64,000 nucleotides of DNA, taken from assembly GCA_944383265.1 (NCBI GenBank), contig CALWOX010000002.1, forward strand, positions 248,001-312,000, given 5' to 3'. Position numbers and translations under genes: made by a program. Source of the DNA: an uncultured Lachnospiraceae bacterium (lineage in GTDB: Bacteria > Bacillota > Clostridia > Lachnospirales > Lachnospiraceae). Below are positions 53,049 to 63,367 of this stretch, in pieces. The notes under the pieces were generated by a model. It was not told the DNA's origin, made no database searches, and saw only the letters and a list, made by a program, of their open reading frames with translations. How positions within the stretch are numbered: the first letter of the stretch is position 1; each line of letters starts with the position of its first letter.

Positions 53049-53999
53049 TTATCTCTGTCCCTTATCAAAAGGCTTTCCTTCAGCCTTGGGAGCCTGTGAG
53101 TTCTTTGAAGTGAAGATAAGAACTATTAGCGTCACTATGTAAGGGAACATCTTGTAAAAATAGCTGGGGATGCCGACTCCCGCAAGGAAGGGTATTCCTG
53201 AGTATGAAGCTGATATAGCCTTCATAACTCCGAAGAAGAAGGATGCGCCCAGTATCTTTATAGGATGCCACTGACCGAATATCAAAACAGCTATAGCAAG
53301 GAATCCGTATCCTGCAACGTCGGCGTTAAAGTTTACCGATGTAGGTACTACGAATACAAGACCTCCCAGTCCGCCGAGAGCACCTGAGATGAGAGTACCC
53401 GCGTACTGCATCTTGTAGACATTGATTCCCGCAGCGTCAGCCGCATGGGGATTTTCTCCGCATGAACGAAGCCTGAGTCCGAATCTTGTCCTGTAGAGTA
53501 CTATTGTTGATACCACAAGTATTGCCACTCCGAGATAAGTGGTTATATAGGCTCCCTGGAAGAACATGGGGCCGATAACAGGGATATCCTTTAATACAGG
53601 CACATCCAAACGGAAGGTGTTTGTAAACTGTACCTGCTGAACTCCCTGAATAACACGAGCCACAAATATGGCAAATGCAGGTGCAAACATGTTTAAGGCC
53701 GTACCTGATATAGTCTGGTCAGCCTTCATATTTATGGACGCATAAGCGTGGAAAAGGCTGAATACCATTCCCGTAACGACAGATATAACTATAGCTATCA
53801 TAAGCTGCAGCTGGCCTGACATCGTATTTCCGGTAAGGTTAAGGAAAAGTATTCCTGTGAAGGCACCCATTATCATGATACCTTCCATCGCTATATTTAT
53901 GATTCCGCTTCGCTCCGCGAACATAGCTCCGAGAGCTACTATGAGTAGAGGAATACTGAAATATATAGTCTGCTGAACAATGAATATCAAGGATTGCAT
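53049..53999 (-). CDS. nupQ: Nucleoside ABC transporter permease (NupQ-like)
   Basis: 316-residue BPD-type permease with 8-9 membrane segments and the family pattern AERSGIINIAMEGIMIMGAF near residue 28. It matches the second permease of B. subtilis nupNOPQ (yufNOPQ), an importer of purine nucleosides. Its start overlaps the nupP stop by one base. It is last in the operon. Confidence 0.9.
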   Translation of the reverse strand: MQSLIFIVQQTIYFSIPLLIVALGAMFAERSGIINIAMEGIMIMGAFTGILFLNLTGNTMSGQLQLMIAIVISVVTGMVFSLFHAYASINMKADQTISGTALNMFAPAFAIFVARVIQGVQQVQFTNTFRLDVPVLKDIPVIGPMFFQGAYITTYLGVAILVVSTIVLYRTRFGLRLRSCGENPHAADAAGINVYKMQYAGTLISGALGGLGGLVFVVPTSVNFNADVAGYGFLAIAVLIFGQWHPIKILGASFFFGVMKAISASYSGIPFLAGVGIPSYFYKMFPYIVTLIVLIFTSKNSQAPKAEGKPFDKGQR

Positions 54000-55129
54000 T
54001 ACCTTTCACCTCCTTTTTCGGAAGCTGAGGACTCACCGGGCTCCTTCATCTCTTTCTTCTTTGAAAACTTATCTATCATGATCTTAACAAAGAGCGCAAA
54101 GGCCGAGAAGTAAATGATTACCGCTACTATTATGTCGATTATCTCTGTGGAGAACTGGAAGAGCTGAAGATAAAAGCCTCCCGCTGTCAGGTAAGCTATA
54201 AATATTCCCGCCAAAAATACTCCCACAGGATGTGAAAGTCCCAAAAGTGCTACTGCTATACCTGTAAAGCCCTCCTGTGCAATGGCGTCCTTTACAGTGA
54301 TGTGGGCTCCTGAGCCTGCAAGCATTACTATAGCGCCCGCAAGTCCTGATATAGCGCCGGCGATCACCATTGCCATCATAATGTTCTTCTTCTCATTTAT
54401 TCCGGCATACTTTGATGCAAATCTGTTAAATCCGCAGGCTTGAAGCTCGTAGCCGAATTTTGTCTTATAGAGGAGTACCCATATTATTATTACAGCAAGT
54501 ATGGCAACTATAAATCCGGCATTCAAGGATGATCCCTCGAATATCTTATCGAAGCCCGCCTTGGGGAGGTTTGCCGTAACAGCCACGTTCTTTGACTCAT
54601 TTCTTAAGGTGTTGAAAAGAGCCGGCGTGGACTTTACCACCCAGTTTGAGAGGTACATTCCTATATAGTTCATCATGATAGAGGCTATTACCTCGTTCAC
54701 ATTGAAATAGGCCTTGAGGATTCCGGGAACAGCTCCCCATACGGCACCCATTGCCATACCGCCTGCGAGAGCGACAACCCAGTGAATGGGGCCGAGTCCC
54801 TCTCCAAGTATACCTATGGCAACCGCTCCGAGGCTTCCCACCATGTACTGTCCGGGAGCGCCGATATTAAAGAGACCTGTCTTAAATGCAAAGCCTACTG
54901 AAAGTCCCGTAAGTATGATAGGTGTGGCATAGTAGAAGATCTGTCCGACGCCCCTGGCACCATGAGTAAAGGATCCTGTAAGTATGGTCAAAAAGCCCGG
55001 CAGTGCCTGAGCGGGGTTACAGATGAAGAGTATTACAAGTCCAACCAAAAGTCCTATTATAATAGCAAAAACTGATGAGAGAAAACCGATATTCGACTTT
55101 TTGGGTTTTGATGATTTGGTATTGCCCAT
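53999..55129 (-). CDS. nupP: Nucleoside ABC transporter permease (NupP-like)
   Basis: 376 residues, about ten membrane segments. The family-typical GLSVGFAFKTGLFNIGAPGQY lies near residues 75-95, with a positively charged C-terminal tail. It forms the heterodimeric channel with NupQ. It overlaps both neighbours by one base, so the three cytoplasmic/membrane genes are translationally coupled. Confidence 0.9.
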   Translation of the reverse strand: MGNTKSSKPKKSNIGFLSSVFAIIIGLLVGLVILFICNPAQALPGFLTILTGSFTHGARGVGQIFYYATPIILTGLSVGFAFKTGLFNIGAPGQYMVGSLGAVAIGILGEGLGPIHWVVALAGGMAMGAVWGAVPGILKAYFNVNEVIASIMMNYIGMYLSNWVVKSTPALFNTLRNESKNVAVTANLPKAGFDKIFEGSSLNAGFIVAILAVIIIWVLLYKTKFGYELQACGFNRFASKYAGINEKKNIMMAMVIAGAISGLAGAIVMLAGSGAHITVKDAIAQEGFTGIAVALLGLSHPVGVFLAGIFIAYLTAGGFYLQLFQFSTEIIDIIVAVIIYFSAFALFVKIMIDKFSKKKEMKEPGESSASEKGGER

Positions 55130-56757
55130 TAGTTTTCACCGCCTTTCTTTACCGCCATAACGCCTGAGGGAGCATCCTCGCCCTCACCTATTACAGCCTG
55201 TCTCTTTGAGCCTGACATGTAAAGTCCTATCTCCTGATTTGATACCTTGTCGGGGTCAAGCTCAGCAACGATCTTTCCCTCGTAAATGACAAGTATCCTG
55301 TCCGCGAGATTTCTTACCTCGTCAAGCTCAAGGGATACAAGAAGGATAGCCTTTCCGGCATCTCTCTCCTTTACCAGCTCCTTGTGTATATACTCTATAG
55401 CTCCGACATCAAGTCCTCTTGTGGGCTGAACCGCAAGAAGTATATCATGGGGACGGGTATTTTCTCTCGCAACGATAACCTTCTGCTGGTTTCCTCCGGA
55501 CATGGATCTTGTGATAGTGGCCGATCCCTCTCCCGAACGGATATCGTAATTCTTTATGAGCTCGTCGCTGTACTTGTAGATAGCGTCCATGTTGAGGAAT
55601 ATGCCATTGGAGAACTGCGGCTCAAAGTACTGCTGAAGCACAGCATTATATGCCAGGTTATAGTCAAGGACAAGACCGTATTTCTGACGGTCCTCAGGTA
55701 TGTGAGAGAGTCCGTGAGTATTCTTATATCTTATGGACTTCTTTGTCATATCCTCGCCGTTTATGGATATCCTTCCGTTGTGCATAGGGCCTATGCCGCT
55801 GATGGCTGATATGAGCTCCGACTGTCCGTTTCCGTCGATTCCCGCGATACATACTATCTCACCGGCTCTTACCTTAAAGCTGACATTGTCCACAACATTT
55901 TTCTTGTGTCCCTTAAGTCCCGCAGCTACAGTAAGATCGTCGACCTCAAGGATGGTCTTTCCGGGGTTGGCGGGCTTTTTCTCGATAGTAAGCTCCACCT
56001 TTCTTCCTACCATCATCTCACTCATCTCTTCCTTTGAGGTAGAAGCGACATCGATGGTTCCTATGTACTTTCCTCTTCTGAGTACGGCACATCTGTCCGC
56101 AACCGCCTTTATCTCGTTGAGCTTGTGAGTGATGAAAAGTATGGACTTGCCCTCTTTTATGAGGTTCTTCATAATGAGCATGAGCTCATCTATCTCCTGA
56201 GGCGTAAGCACTGCGGTAGGCTCGTCAAAGATCATTATCTCATTGTCGCGGTAGAGCATCTTAAGTATCTCCACCCTCTGCTGCTGGCCTACAGTGATAT
56301 CCTCGATCTTTGCATCGGGATCTATCCTGAGATTATATCTCTCGGAAAGCTCAAGGACCTTCTTTCTGGCATCGTCCATCTTTAGAAGTCCGCCTTTCGT
56401 GGTCTCCATTCCAAGTACAATGTTTTGAAGCACGGTAAAGTTATCTACCAGCTTAAAGTGCTGATGCACCATTCCTATGCCGAGAGCATTCGCATCCAGA
56501 GGCCCGTTTATCTTTACCTCCTTGCCTCTGACCTTAATGATTCCTTTTTCAGGCTGATACAGTCCGAAAAGAACGCTCATCAGAGTGGATTTACCGGCAC
56601 CGTTTTCACCCAAAAGGGCTAAGATCTCCCCTTGTCTGAGCCTAATAGTGACATCATCGTTTGCGATGATACCCGGGAAAACCTTGGTGATGTTAAGCAT
56701 CTCAACAACATAATTATCATCTTTTTTTGTTTCAGTTGTCTGCTTGATGTTTTCCAT
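55129..56757 (-). CDS. nupO: Nucleoside ABC transporter ATP-binding protein (NupO-like)
   Basis: 542 residues with two ATPase domains. The first has Walker A GENGAGKSTL, signature VGQQQRVEIL and Walker B IMIFDEPTAVL. The second has the diverged Walker A GIDGNGQSEL, in which the lysine is replaced, and MSGGNQQKVIVAREN. One degenerate site is normal for sugar/nucleoside-type double ATPases. It lies 205 nt after the binding-protein gene, with an attenuating hairpin between. Confidence 0.93.
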   Translation of the reverse strand: MENIKQTTETKKDDNYVVEMLNITKVFPGIIANDDVTIRLRQGEILALLGENGAGKSTLMSVLFGLYQPEKGIIKVRGKEVKINGPLDANALGIGMVHQHFKLVDNFTVLQNIVLGMETTKGGLLKMDDARKKVLELSERYNLRIDPDAKIEDITVGQQQRVEILKMLYRDNEIMIFDEPTAVLTPQEIDELMLIMKNLIKEGKSILFITHKLNEIKAVADRCAVLRRGKYIGTIDVASTSKEEMSEMMVGRKVELTIEKKPANPGKTILEVDDLTVAAGLKGHKKNVVDNVSFKVRAGEIVCIAGIDGNGQSELISAISGIGPMHNGRISINGEDMTKKSIRYKNTHGLSHIPEDRQKYGLVLDYNLAYNAVLQQYFEPQFSNGIFLNMDAIYKYSDELIKNYDIRSGEGSATITRSMSGGNQQKVIVARENTRPHDILLAVQPTRGLDVGAIEYIHKELVKERDAGKAILLVSLELDEVRNLADRILVIYEGKIVAELDPDKVSNQEIGLYMSGSKRQAVIGEGEDAPSGVMAVKKGGEN

Positions 56758-56881
56758 TCAGTCTCTCCTCTCTCTACAGATTATCCCTAAGTATATATCC
56801 CTATACCGGAAAAAGGGCATAATACCACACGGAATATTTAAACACATTATACACAGTCATCATAAAAATTACAATCAAAAA

Positions 56882-56911
56882 CAGAGCCTCGGGTGTGTGC
56901 CCAAAGCCCTG
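56882..56911 (-). terminator. Intra-operon terminator between bmp and nupO
   Basis: A 12-bp stem (CAGGGCTTTGGG with CCCGAGGCTCTG, three G-U pairs) and TTTTTG on the minus strand. It probably lets only part of the transcripts continue, so the binding protein is made in excess. Confidence 0.8.
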
Positions 56912-56962
56912 CTTTTAAATTTCTTAATACATGATTTTATAAAAAGTTCCCTTTTAAAAGGA

Positions 56963-58135
56963 TTACTCTACGTATGTAACCTTTACGTTTGTAAGGTTTG
57001 TAAGATCCTTGGTGGGATCAATGTTACCCTCTGAGAAAGATGTGAGCTCAACCTCTCCTGAAGCAAGCTTTGCGAATACTTCATCGTACTGCTCCTGAGT
57101 GAAGTTCTCAAACTTTGAGGTCTCCATAGGAAGTCCTACGCCGTTGTTTGCAGCTGTAAAGGTCGTTGTCTCACCGCCGGGGAAGTTCCCCTCATAGTAG
57201 GCCTTGATTCCGTCATAAACAGAATTTGAAAGCATCTTCATAGCTGAAGTGATAACTGTCTCTGACTCGCCTGACTGGTCAACGTCAACACCGATTACCT
57301 TGCCCTGAGGATTTGCAGCCTCGGCAGCTGTCATAGCTGAGTTTCCTACTGCTCCTCCACAGCTGAAGATAACCTCTGTTCCATTCTGGTACCAAGAAGC
57401 GGCCATAGCCTGTGCCTCGGGTGTAGCTGCGAACTGTCCTGTGTAGTTGTACATGATCTCTACATTCTTTCCGTCCTCTTCAGCAGCAGCCTCTGCTCCC
57501 TGAATGTATCCGTAACCGAACTTAACAACTGCGGGAACAGCCATTCCGCCGAGAAATCCGAGCTTTGTCATGCCGTCCTTAACTGCAGCATATCCTGCAA
57601 GATATCCTGCCTGATCCTCCTGATAAAGGATGGGCATTACCTTATCTGATGTCTTGTAGTCTGAAGAATCAGCGTTGTGGGGCTCACCGTCAAGAAGAAT
57701 GAAGTATGTGTCAGGATACATATCCTGAGCAAGGTATACAGGCTCCTCGAAAAGGTATCCGGGGCAAACGACAAGCTTTGCTCCGCCCTCTACAGCAAGA
57801 CCGATGGTCTCGAGGTAAGAGTCTGTGGTTCCCTCCTGAGGCTGATAGTACTTGTGTGAAATACCGTTCTCCTCAGCGTACTTTACAAGGCCCTCCCAAG
57901 CTCCCTGGTTGAAAGCCTTATCATCGATGGTTCCGAGGTCTGTTACGAGAGCGAGCTCGTACTTTCCGTCCTCAGACTCAGACTGAGTCTTAACTCCTGT
58001 TGAAGCCTCTTCTCCTGCTGCCTCAGTCTCACCTGCAGCTGCTGTGGTAGCATCTGTTGATGAGCTTGAGCAAGCGGCAAGTGATGTTACAGACATAGCT
58101 GCAACAAGCGCCAATGCCAAAAATCTCTTTTTCAT
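56963..58135 (-). CDS. nupN: BMP family nucleoside-binding lipoprotein
   Basis: 390 residues. Lipoprotein signal with lipobox LAAC (Cys22), a serine/threonine/acidic linker (about 23-55), then a periplasmic-binding fold of the BMP family (ALVTDLGTIDDKAFNQ, CGGAVGNSAMTAA, VIGVDVDQSGE). It captures nucleosides on the outside of the cell and delivers them to NupPQ. It is the first gene of the transporter, 72 nt after the uridine phosphorylase gene. Confidence 0.92.
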   Translation of the reverse strand: MKKRFLALALVAAMSVTSLAACSSSSTDATTAAAGETEAAGEEASTGVKTQSESEDGKYELALVTDLGTIDDKAFNQGAWEGLVKYAEENGISHKYYQPQEGTTDSYLETIGLAVEGGAKLVVCPGYLFEEPVYLAQDMYPDTYFILLDGEPHNADSSDYKTSDKVMPILYQEDQAGYLAGYAAVKDGMTKLGFLGGMAVPAVVKFGYGYIQGAEAAAEEDGKNVEIMYNYTGQFAATPEAQAMAASWYQNGTEVIFSCGGAVGNSAMTAAEAANPQGKVIGVDVDQSGESETVITSAMKMLSNSVYDGIKAYYEGNFPGGETTTFTAANNGVGLPMETSKFENFTQEQYDEVFAKLASGEVELTSFSEGNIDPTKDLTNLTNVKVTYVE

Positions 58136-58207
58136 TTTTTCTCCTCCTGATTTTTTTATAGTAAATCCCTTTTAGGGAAAACTATCCGGAATAAAGCAGA
58201 TAATATA

Positions 58208-58981
58208 TTATCTCTGCTCCGCCTGATCCTCTGCTATGATCCTCTTCATAGCATCAATAGCCACTCTTATAACTCTGTCCTCAAGGTCGTCAAGGGGCTT
58301 TGAATTTCCCTGTCCCTCATAGTCCTTGCAGTCTGTGGCGCTGACCATTACGCTTCCTGTCCTTATGCCCAGAGAAGCTCCTACAAGAAACATGGATGCA
58401 CATTCCATACTTGTGTTTGTGGCACCGCCTGCCACGTAGGAATTCCATCTGTTTATGAGCTCATAGCCTATTGGCTTTGTCTCAGGCGCTGTCTGTGTAT
58501 AGAAGGACTCCTTTGTTATGGTTATCCCCACATTGTAGGGAAGTCCCGAATCCTTAGCCGCATCAACGATATTTCTCAATACCTGCCAGTCAGGTACAGC
58601 GGGAAACTCTATGGGTAGATAATGAAGTCCCAATCCCTCCATACGCACGGCTCCGTTTATTACGCATATATCGCCCTTTCTTACCTTGGGGGATACTGAG
58701 GCACAACTTCCGACTCTCATCATAGTATCGGCTCCGCACTCATAAAGCTCCTCCATAGCTATGCCTGTAGAGGGCCCGCCTATTCCTGTAGAGGTAACCG
58801 CTACCGGAACACCCGAAAGCTTTCCGGTCCAGGTCCTGAACTCTCTGTGGAAGGCGATCTCCTTCGGCTCGTCAAAGTATTTTGCTATCTTCTCTGTTCT
58901 CTCGGGGCTTCCGGGGAGGAATACATATCTTCCTATGTCTCCCTTGGAAAGTCCCGTATGAAGCATTATCTTCTTTTCCAT
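58208..58981 (-). CDS. udp: Uridine phosphorylase
   Basis: Splits uridine to uracil and ribose-1-phosphate. About 257 residues; phosphate-binding GSPERTEKIA near residue 22, the GIGGPSTGIAMEEL segment and MECASMFLVG. The start at 58981 (MEKKIMLHTG) has AGGAG 8 nt upstream; the longer frame to 59113 overlaps polC and is rejected. It precedes the nucleoside importer on the same strand, so uptake and breakdown of nucleosides are linked, and Upp at 2.7 kb can reuse the uracil. Confidence 0.93.
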   Translation of the reverse strand: MEKKIMLHTGLSKGDIGRYVFLPGSPERTEKIAKYFDEPKEIAFHREFRTWTGKLSGVPVAVTSTGIGGPSTGIAMEELYECGADTMMRVGSCASVSPKVRKGDICVINGAVRMEGLGLHYLPIEFPAVPDWQVLRNIVDAAKDSGLPYNVGITITKESFYTQTAPETKPIGYELINRWNSYVAGGATNTSMECASMFLVGASLGIRTGSVMVSATDCKDYEGQGNSKPLDDLEDRVIRVAIDAMKRIIAEDQAEQR

Positions 58982-59105
58982 TTTGATAAACTCCTGTTGT
59001 CTTACTCGGACATAATCATAACATTTCTTCTTATTAATGACAATATGACTCAAAAAAATTAAGCAAACATTAATATCAGGTAAAGCATAAGTTAAAACAA
59101 AAACT

Positions 59106-62100
59106 CTAAGCAAAATCGAATATCGAGAGCTGATTCGTCTCGGGGATAGTTCCCAAAAGTCCCAGCTGCTTCATGAGATCCGCTGAAGTCTTATTTACCT
59201 TTGTCCTTTGAAGGAAGTCCTCCATACTTATAAAGGGGCCGTCCTTTGCGGCGTTTTCTATGGCCTCCGCCGCCTTTTCACCGAGGCCTGCTATAGAGTT
59301 TAATGAAGGCATTATCTTCCTGTCTTCAGTAATTATATACTTCTTCGCCTTTGCCTTATATATGTCTATAGGAGCAAACTCAAAGCCCCTTGCAAGCATT
59401 TCCTCAACTATACGCATATCTCTTAAGAGAGCCTTGTCATTTGCCGAGGCATCAAACTGAGTGGTCATGTACTCCCTGTGCTTTTTGAGATTGTATCTCA
59501 ACTTTTCAAGGTTTACACACATCTTCTCATAGTCAAAGCCGTCCGCCTTTACGGTGTAGTAGGCGGCATAGTATTCCAGCGGATAATGTATCTTATAGTA
59601 GGCTATTCTCGATGACATAACCACATATGCCGCGGCGTGGGCCTTGGGGAACATGTATTTTATGGTATCACAAGACCATATATACCAGTCAGGGACTCCG
59701 TGCTCCGTCATGAGCTTACAGTAATCGCTGTGCTTGGGATTTTTGGGAAATTTTCCCTTTCTCACAAGCTCCATGATGCTGAAGGCGTCTCCCGGATCAA
59801 GTCCCTTCTGTATCAGATATATCATGATATCGTCTCTGGTACAGATGGCGGTCTGAATAGTACATTTCCCTTCGTTTATAAGCTTTTGGGCATTTCCAAC
59901 CCAAACATCGGTTCCATGGGCAAGTCCCGCTATCCTTACAAGGTCGGATACATATTTGGGCTTTGCATCAAGAAGCATCTGAATAGCAAAATCCGTTCCG
60001 AATTCAGGTATCCCTAAAGTACCGCACTTTGTCCCGCCTATGTCATCCGGGCTTATCCCCAGTGCTTCCGTATTTTGGAAAAGTGACATTACCTCGGGCA
60101 CTCCTATAGGAATGTCCATAGGGTCAAGTCCTGTAAGGTCAAAAAGCATCCTTACCATAGTAGGATCATCCTTTCCCAATATATCCAGCTTAAGCAGGTT
60201 GTGGTCTATGGAATGATACTCGAAGTGGGTGGTTATTGGGTTATCCATATCGTTTGCAGGGTGCTGTATCGGGGTAAAGCTGTTTATCTCCTCCCCGTGC
60301 GGAAGTACTACTATTCCGCCCGGATGCTGGCCTGTAGTCCTTCTCACGCCTGTACATCCGTTTGCGATCCTCTCGACCTCCGCCCTTCTCATCCTTATAT
60401 CATTTTCCTCATTGTACTTAAGGACATAGCCGTAGGCGGTCTTGTCCTTTACGGTGCCCACAGTTCCGGCCTTGAAGGTCTGCCCCTTTCCGAAGATGAC
60501 CTCGGTATATGCGTGGGCCTTTGACTGATAATCTCCGGAGAAGTTAAGGTCTATATCAGGCTCCTTGTCGCCCTTAAAGCCCAGGAAGGTCTCAAAGGGG
60601 ATATCGTAGCCGTCCTTTATTAACGGGGCTCCGCATACAGGGCATACCTTATCAGGCATATCGCAGCCCGCCATTCCCGCAAAGCTTTTTACCTCCTCGG
60701 ACTTAAAGTCATTGTAATGGCACTTCGGGCAGTAATAATGAGGTGGCAGAGGATTTACCTCGGATATACCCGCCATGGTTGCTACAAGCGATGAGCCTAC
60801 AGATCCTCTTGAGCCTACCAGATATCCATGGTCATTGCTGTCCTTTACAAGCTTCTGGGCAATAATGTACATAACGGAATATCCGTTTGAAATTATGGAG
60901 TCAAGCTCCTTGTTAAGCCTTACGCTGACCTCCTCCGGCAGATCCTCCCCATACATCTCCATAGCCTTTTTGTTACATATGTCTCTCAAGTCCTGATCTG
61001 AGTTGGGGATGACGGGCGGACACTTGTCAGGTCTTACCGGAGATATCCTCTCACACATATTTGAGATGAGCTTCGGATTTTTTATGACGATCTCGTAAGC
61101 GGTCTGCCTGTCAAGGTCTGAAAATGCCTCAAGCATCTCGTCCGTAGTCCTCAGATAAAGAGGGGCAAGAGCCTTGTCCTTAACGTACTTGGTCGCCTTA
61201 TGGTTATATTTTATTACATTTCTGAATATTGCGTCTCCGGGCTCCTTGAAATGCACGTCTCCTGTGGCGACAACAGGCTTTCCGAGCTTTTTTCCTATTT
61301 CTATGATCCTCTTGTTTATGGCCTGAATATCCTCACGGCTCCTTACAGTGCTCTTTTCATCCTCAGTAAGATACATATAGTTTTCAGGAGGTTGGACCTC
61401 AAGAAAATCATAGAAATCCGCTATCTCCATGGCATCCTCATCCGAGGCTCCTCTCAAGAGCTCGTCATAGAGCTCTCCGTTTATGCATCCGCTTCCTATA
61501 AGGAGTCCGTTTCTGAGCTTGCTGAGGAGACTCTTCGGAATCCTTGCCACTGTGTGAAAATAGTCTATATGGGCCGCGCTCACGAGCCTGTAAAGGTTCG
61601 TCCTTCCAAGGTCCGACTTTATAAGTATGGTCACATGACTTGGATGGCGCTTTTTGATTATCATATCAGCATTTTCGTCCTCATAGGTGCAAAGTGCGTC
61701 AAGGTCGTTTATGCCCATATCTTTAAGCCTGTCACAGAGCCTCAAAAATATACCTGCCGTTGCCTCCGCATCGTCCACGGCTCTGTGGTGATTTTCAAGG
61801 GAAACTCCCAGCTCTCTTGCCACAGTGTCAAGCTTAAACCTTTTAAGATTTGTAAGGATCAGCATGGAAAGACCAACTGTATCTATAATAGTAGGGTCGT
61901 ATTCATAGCCTCTCTCCTTCGCAAAGTGCCCCACAAAGCCTGTATCAAAGCCCGCATTGTGGGCTACTATCACAGCGTCCTCACAAAAATCCATGAACTC
62001 GGGAAGTATCTTATCTATATTTCCCTGTCCTCTTACGTCATCGTCCGTAATGCTTGTAAGCTCAGTGATCTTGTAAGGGATAGGCTCCTCGGGATCAACG

Positions 62101-63299
62101 AACTTTGAAAATCTGTCTGTAATAACTCCGTTTTCTATTTTTACGGCTCCGAACTCAATGATCTTGTTTACAAGAGGAGAAAGTCCCGTCGTCTCTATAT
62201 CAAATACTACATATTTTCCCGACAAAAGCTGTCCGAAAGGTCTGACTACAGACTTTTTCAGGTCATCGACCATGTCTCCTTCATAGCCGTAAATAAGCTT
62301 GAGCTTACTGTCCTTTGAAAGAGAATGTGAAGCTTCGGGAAAGGCCTGTACACTTCCCCTGTCTGTAATGGCAAGACTCTCCCAGCCCCAGGCTTCCGCC
62401 ATTTTAATATAGTCTGACACATCACCAAGGCCGTCCATATCGCTCATCTTTGTATGAAGGTGAAGCTCTGTCCTTTTTTCTTCAGCATTGTCTGTTCTTT
62501 TTTCGAAGCTTATATCCGCCTTTTTTATATTTTTTACTCTTATGTATATTTCCTTTTCGTACATATTGGGGGATTCGAGAGCTCCCGAAATACTTATGCA
62601 CTTTCCGGGTTTTAAGGCGGCGTTCATGGTGTCCAAAAGCTCACTGTCAACATTTAAAAGCCTGCAGGCAATGCTGTCTGTATTGTCGGTGAGATTGAAC
62701 TTAAATATGAGCTTGTCATTTTTTGTCTTTCTCGGCTCATCAAGATTAAAGGTAAAGCCTGTGACAATGACATCGCCCATGCCTTCCTCCAGATTCTTTA
62801 CAGCTATGGGTTCTCCGCTGAAGTCATAGCCGTATATAACATCAGGATTGTCGGATTTTTTATTAGTCTTGGGAGTCCACTTGTTGAAAGCTGTCTTAAA
62901 GCTTTTCTGCCCGGGCTTCGGCTCAGGCTTTTGAGCCTCGTTTTTTTTCTGCGGAGGATTTGAAAAAGCGGGGCGAGATGTCTTTTCGCTTTTTGTATCA
63001 GCGCCTGAATCACTCCTTCTCAGGCTGCCCGAAAAAATCCTTTGCCTCTCGGCATACTCAGAAACATTTTCAACTGTTACACGGACATGCTTTCCGGGGA
63101 ACACAGCCTTAAGTATGGCGTCCTCCGCCCTTGAGACGGCGGCTCCGGAGAGTTCATCCTCACACTTTACAAAGACAGTCAGAGAGCCTCTCTGCATGGA
63201 TGCGGTTATTCTCACCACCTCGGTTTTTTGGAGAAGCTCTCTGATATAATCTTCAGGTATTATCAGGTTGTCGAATACTTCTGTAAATCTGTTGCTCAC
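59106..63299 (-). CDS. polC: DNA polymerase III alpha subunit, PolC type
   Basis: Replicative polymerase of low-GC Gram-positives with built-in proofreading. 1397 residues from a GTG start. Order: N-terminal domain, OB fold (about 155-260), first PHP part (LHLHTKMSDMDGLG), the 3'-5' exonuclease (VVFDIETTGLSP near residue 365) splitting the PHP domain, a zinc finger (CPKC and CPVC near 850-890), the catalytic palm (PDIDLNFSGDYQ) and a C-terminal helix-hairpin-helix part (SLNSIAGLGEKAAEAIE). It is downstream of ispG by 68 nt on the same strand. Confidence 0.97.
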   Translation of the reverse strand: MSNRFTEVFDNLIIPEDYIRELLQKTEVVRITASMQRGSLTVFVKCEDELSGAAVSRAEDAILKAVFPGKHVRVTVENVSEYAERQRIFSGSLRRSDSGADTKSEKTSRPAFSNPPQKKNEAQKPEPKPGQKSFKTAFNKWTPKTNKKSDNPDVIYGYDFSGEPIAVKNLEEGMGDVIVTGFTFNLDEPRKTKNDKLIFKFNLTDNTDSIACRLLNVDSELLDTMNAALKPGKCISISGALESPNMYEKEIYIRVKNIKKADISFEKRTDNAEEKRTELHLHTKMSDMDGLGDVSDYIKMAEAWGWESLAITDRGSVQAFPEASHSLSKDSKLKLIYGYEGDMVDDLKKSVVRPFGQLLSGKYVVFDIETTGLSPLVNKIIEFGAVKIENGVITDRFSKFVDPEEPIPYKITELTSITDDDVRGQGNIDKILPEFMDFCEDAVIVAHNAGFDTGFVGHFAKERGYEYDPTIIDTVGLSMLILTNLKRFKLDTVARELGVSLENHHRAVDDAEATAGIFLRLCDRLKDMGINDLDALCTYEDENADMIIKKRHPSHVTILIKSDLGRTNLYRLVSAAHIDYFHTVARIPKSLLSKLRNGLLIGSGCINGELYDELLRGASDEDAMEIADFYDFLEVQPPENYMYLTEDEKSTVRSREDIQAINKRIIEIGKKLGKPVVATGDVHFKEPGDAIFRNVIKYNHKATKYVKDKALAPLYLRTTDEMLEAFSDLDRQTAYEIVIKNPKLISNMCERISPVRPDKCPPVIPNSDQDLRDICNKKAMEMYGEDLPEEVSVRLNKELDSIISNGYSVMYIIAQKLVKDSNDHGYLVGSRGSVGSSLVATMAGISEVNPLPPHYYCPKCHYNDFKSEEVKSFAGMAGCDMPDKVCPVCGAPLIKDGYDIPFETFLGFKGDKEPDIDLNFSGDYQSKAHAYTEVIFGKGQTFKAGTVGTVKDKTAYGYVLKYNEENDIRMRRAEVERIANGCTGVRRTTGQHPGGIVVLPHGEEINSFTPIQHPANDMDNPITTHFEYHSIDHNLLKLDILGKDDPTMVRMLFDLTGLDPMDIPIGVPEVMSLFQNTEALGISPDDIGGTKCGTLGIPEFGTDFAIQMLLDAKPKYVSDLVRIAGLAHGTDVWVGNAQKLINEGKCTIQTAICTRDDIMIYLIQKGLDPGDAFSIMELVRKGKFPKNPKHSDYCKLMTEHGVPDWYIWSCDTIKYMFPKAHAAAYVVMSSRIAYYKIHYPLEYYAAYYTVKADGFDYEKMCVNLEKLRYNLKKHREYMTTQFDASANDKALLRDMRIVEEMLARGFEFAPIDIYKAKAKKYIITEDRKIMPSLNSIAGLGEKAAEAIENAAKDGPFISMEDFLQRTKVNKTSADLMKQLGLLGTIPETNQLSIFDFA

Positions 63300-63367
63300 T
63301 TTTACCTATGTACCTCTTGTAGATCTGTATATATGCGATCACTTGTTTCCGATCGTTCTTTAAACTT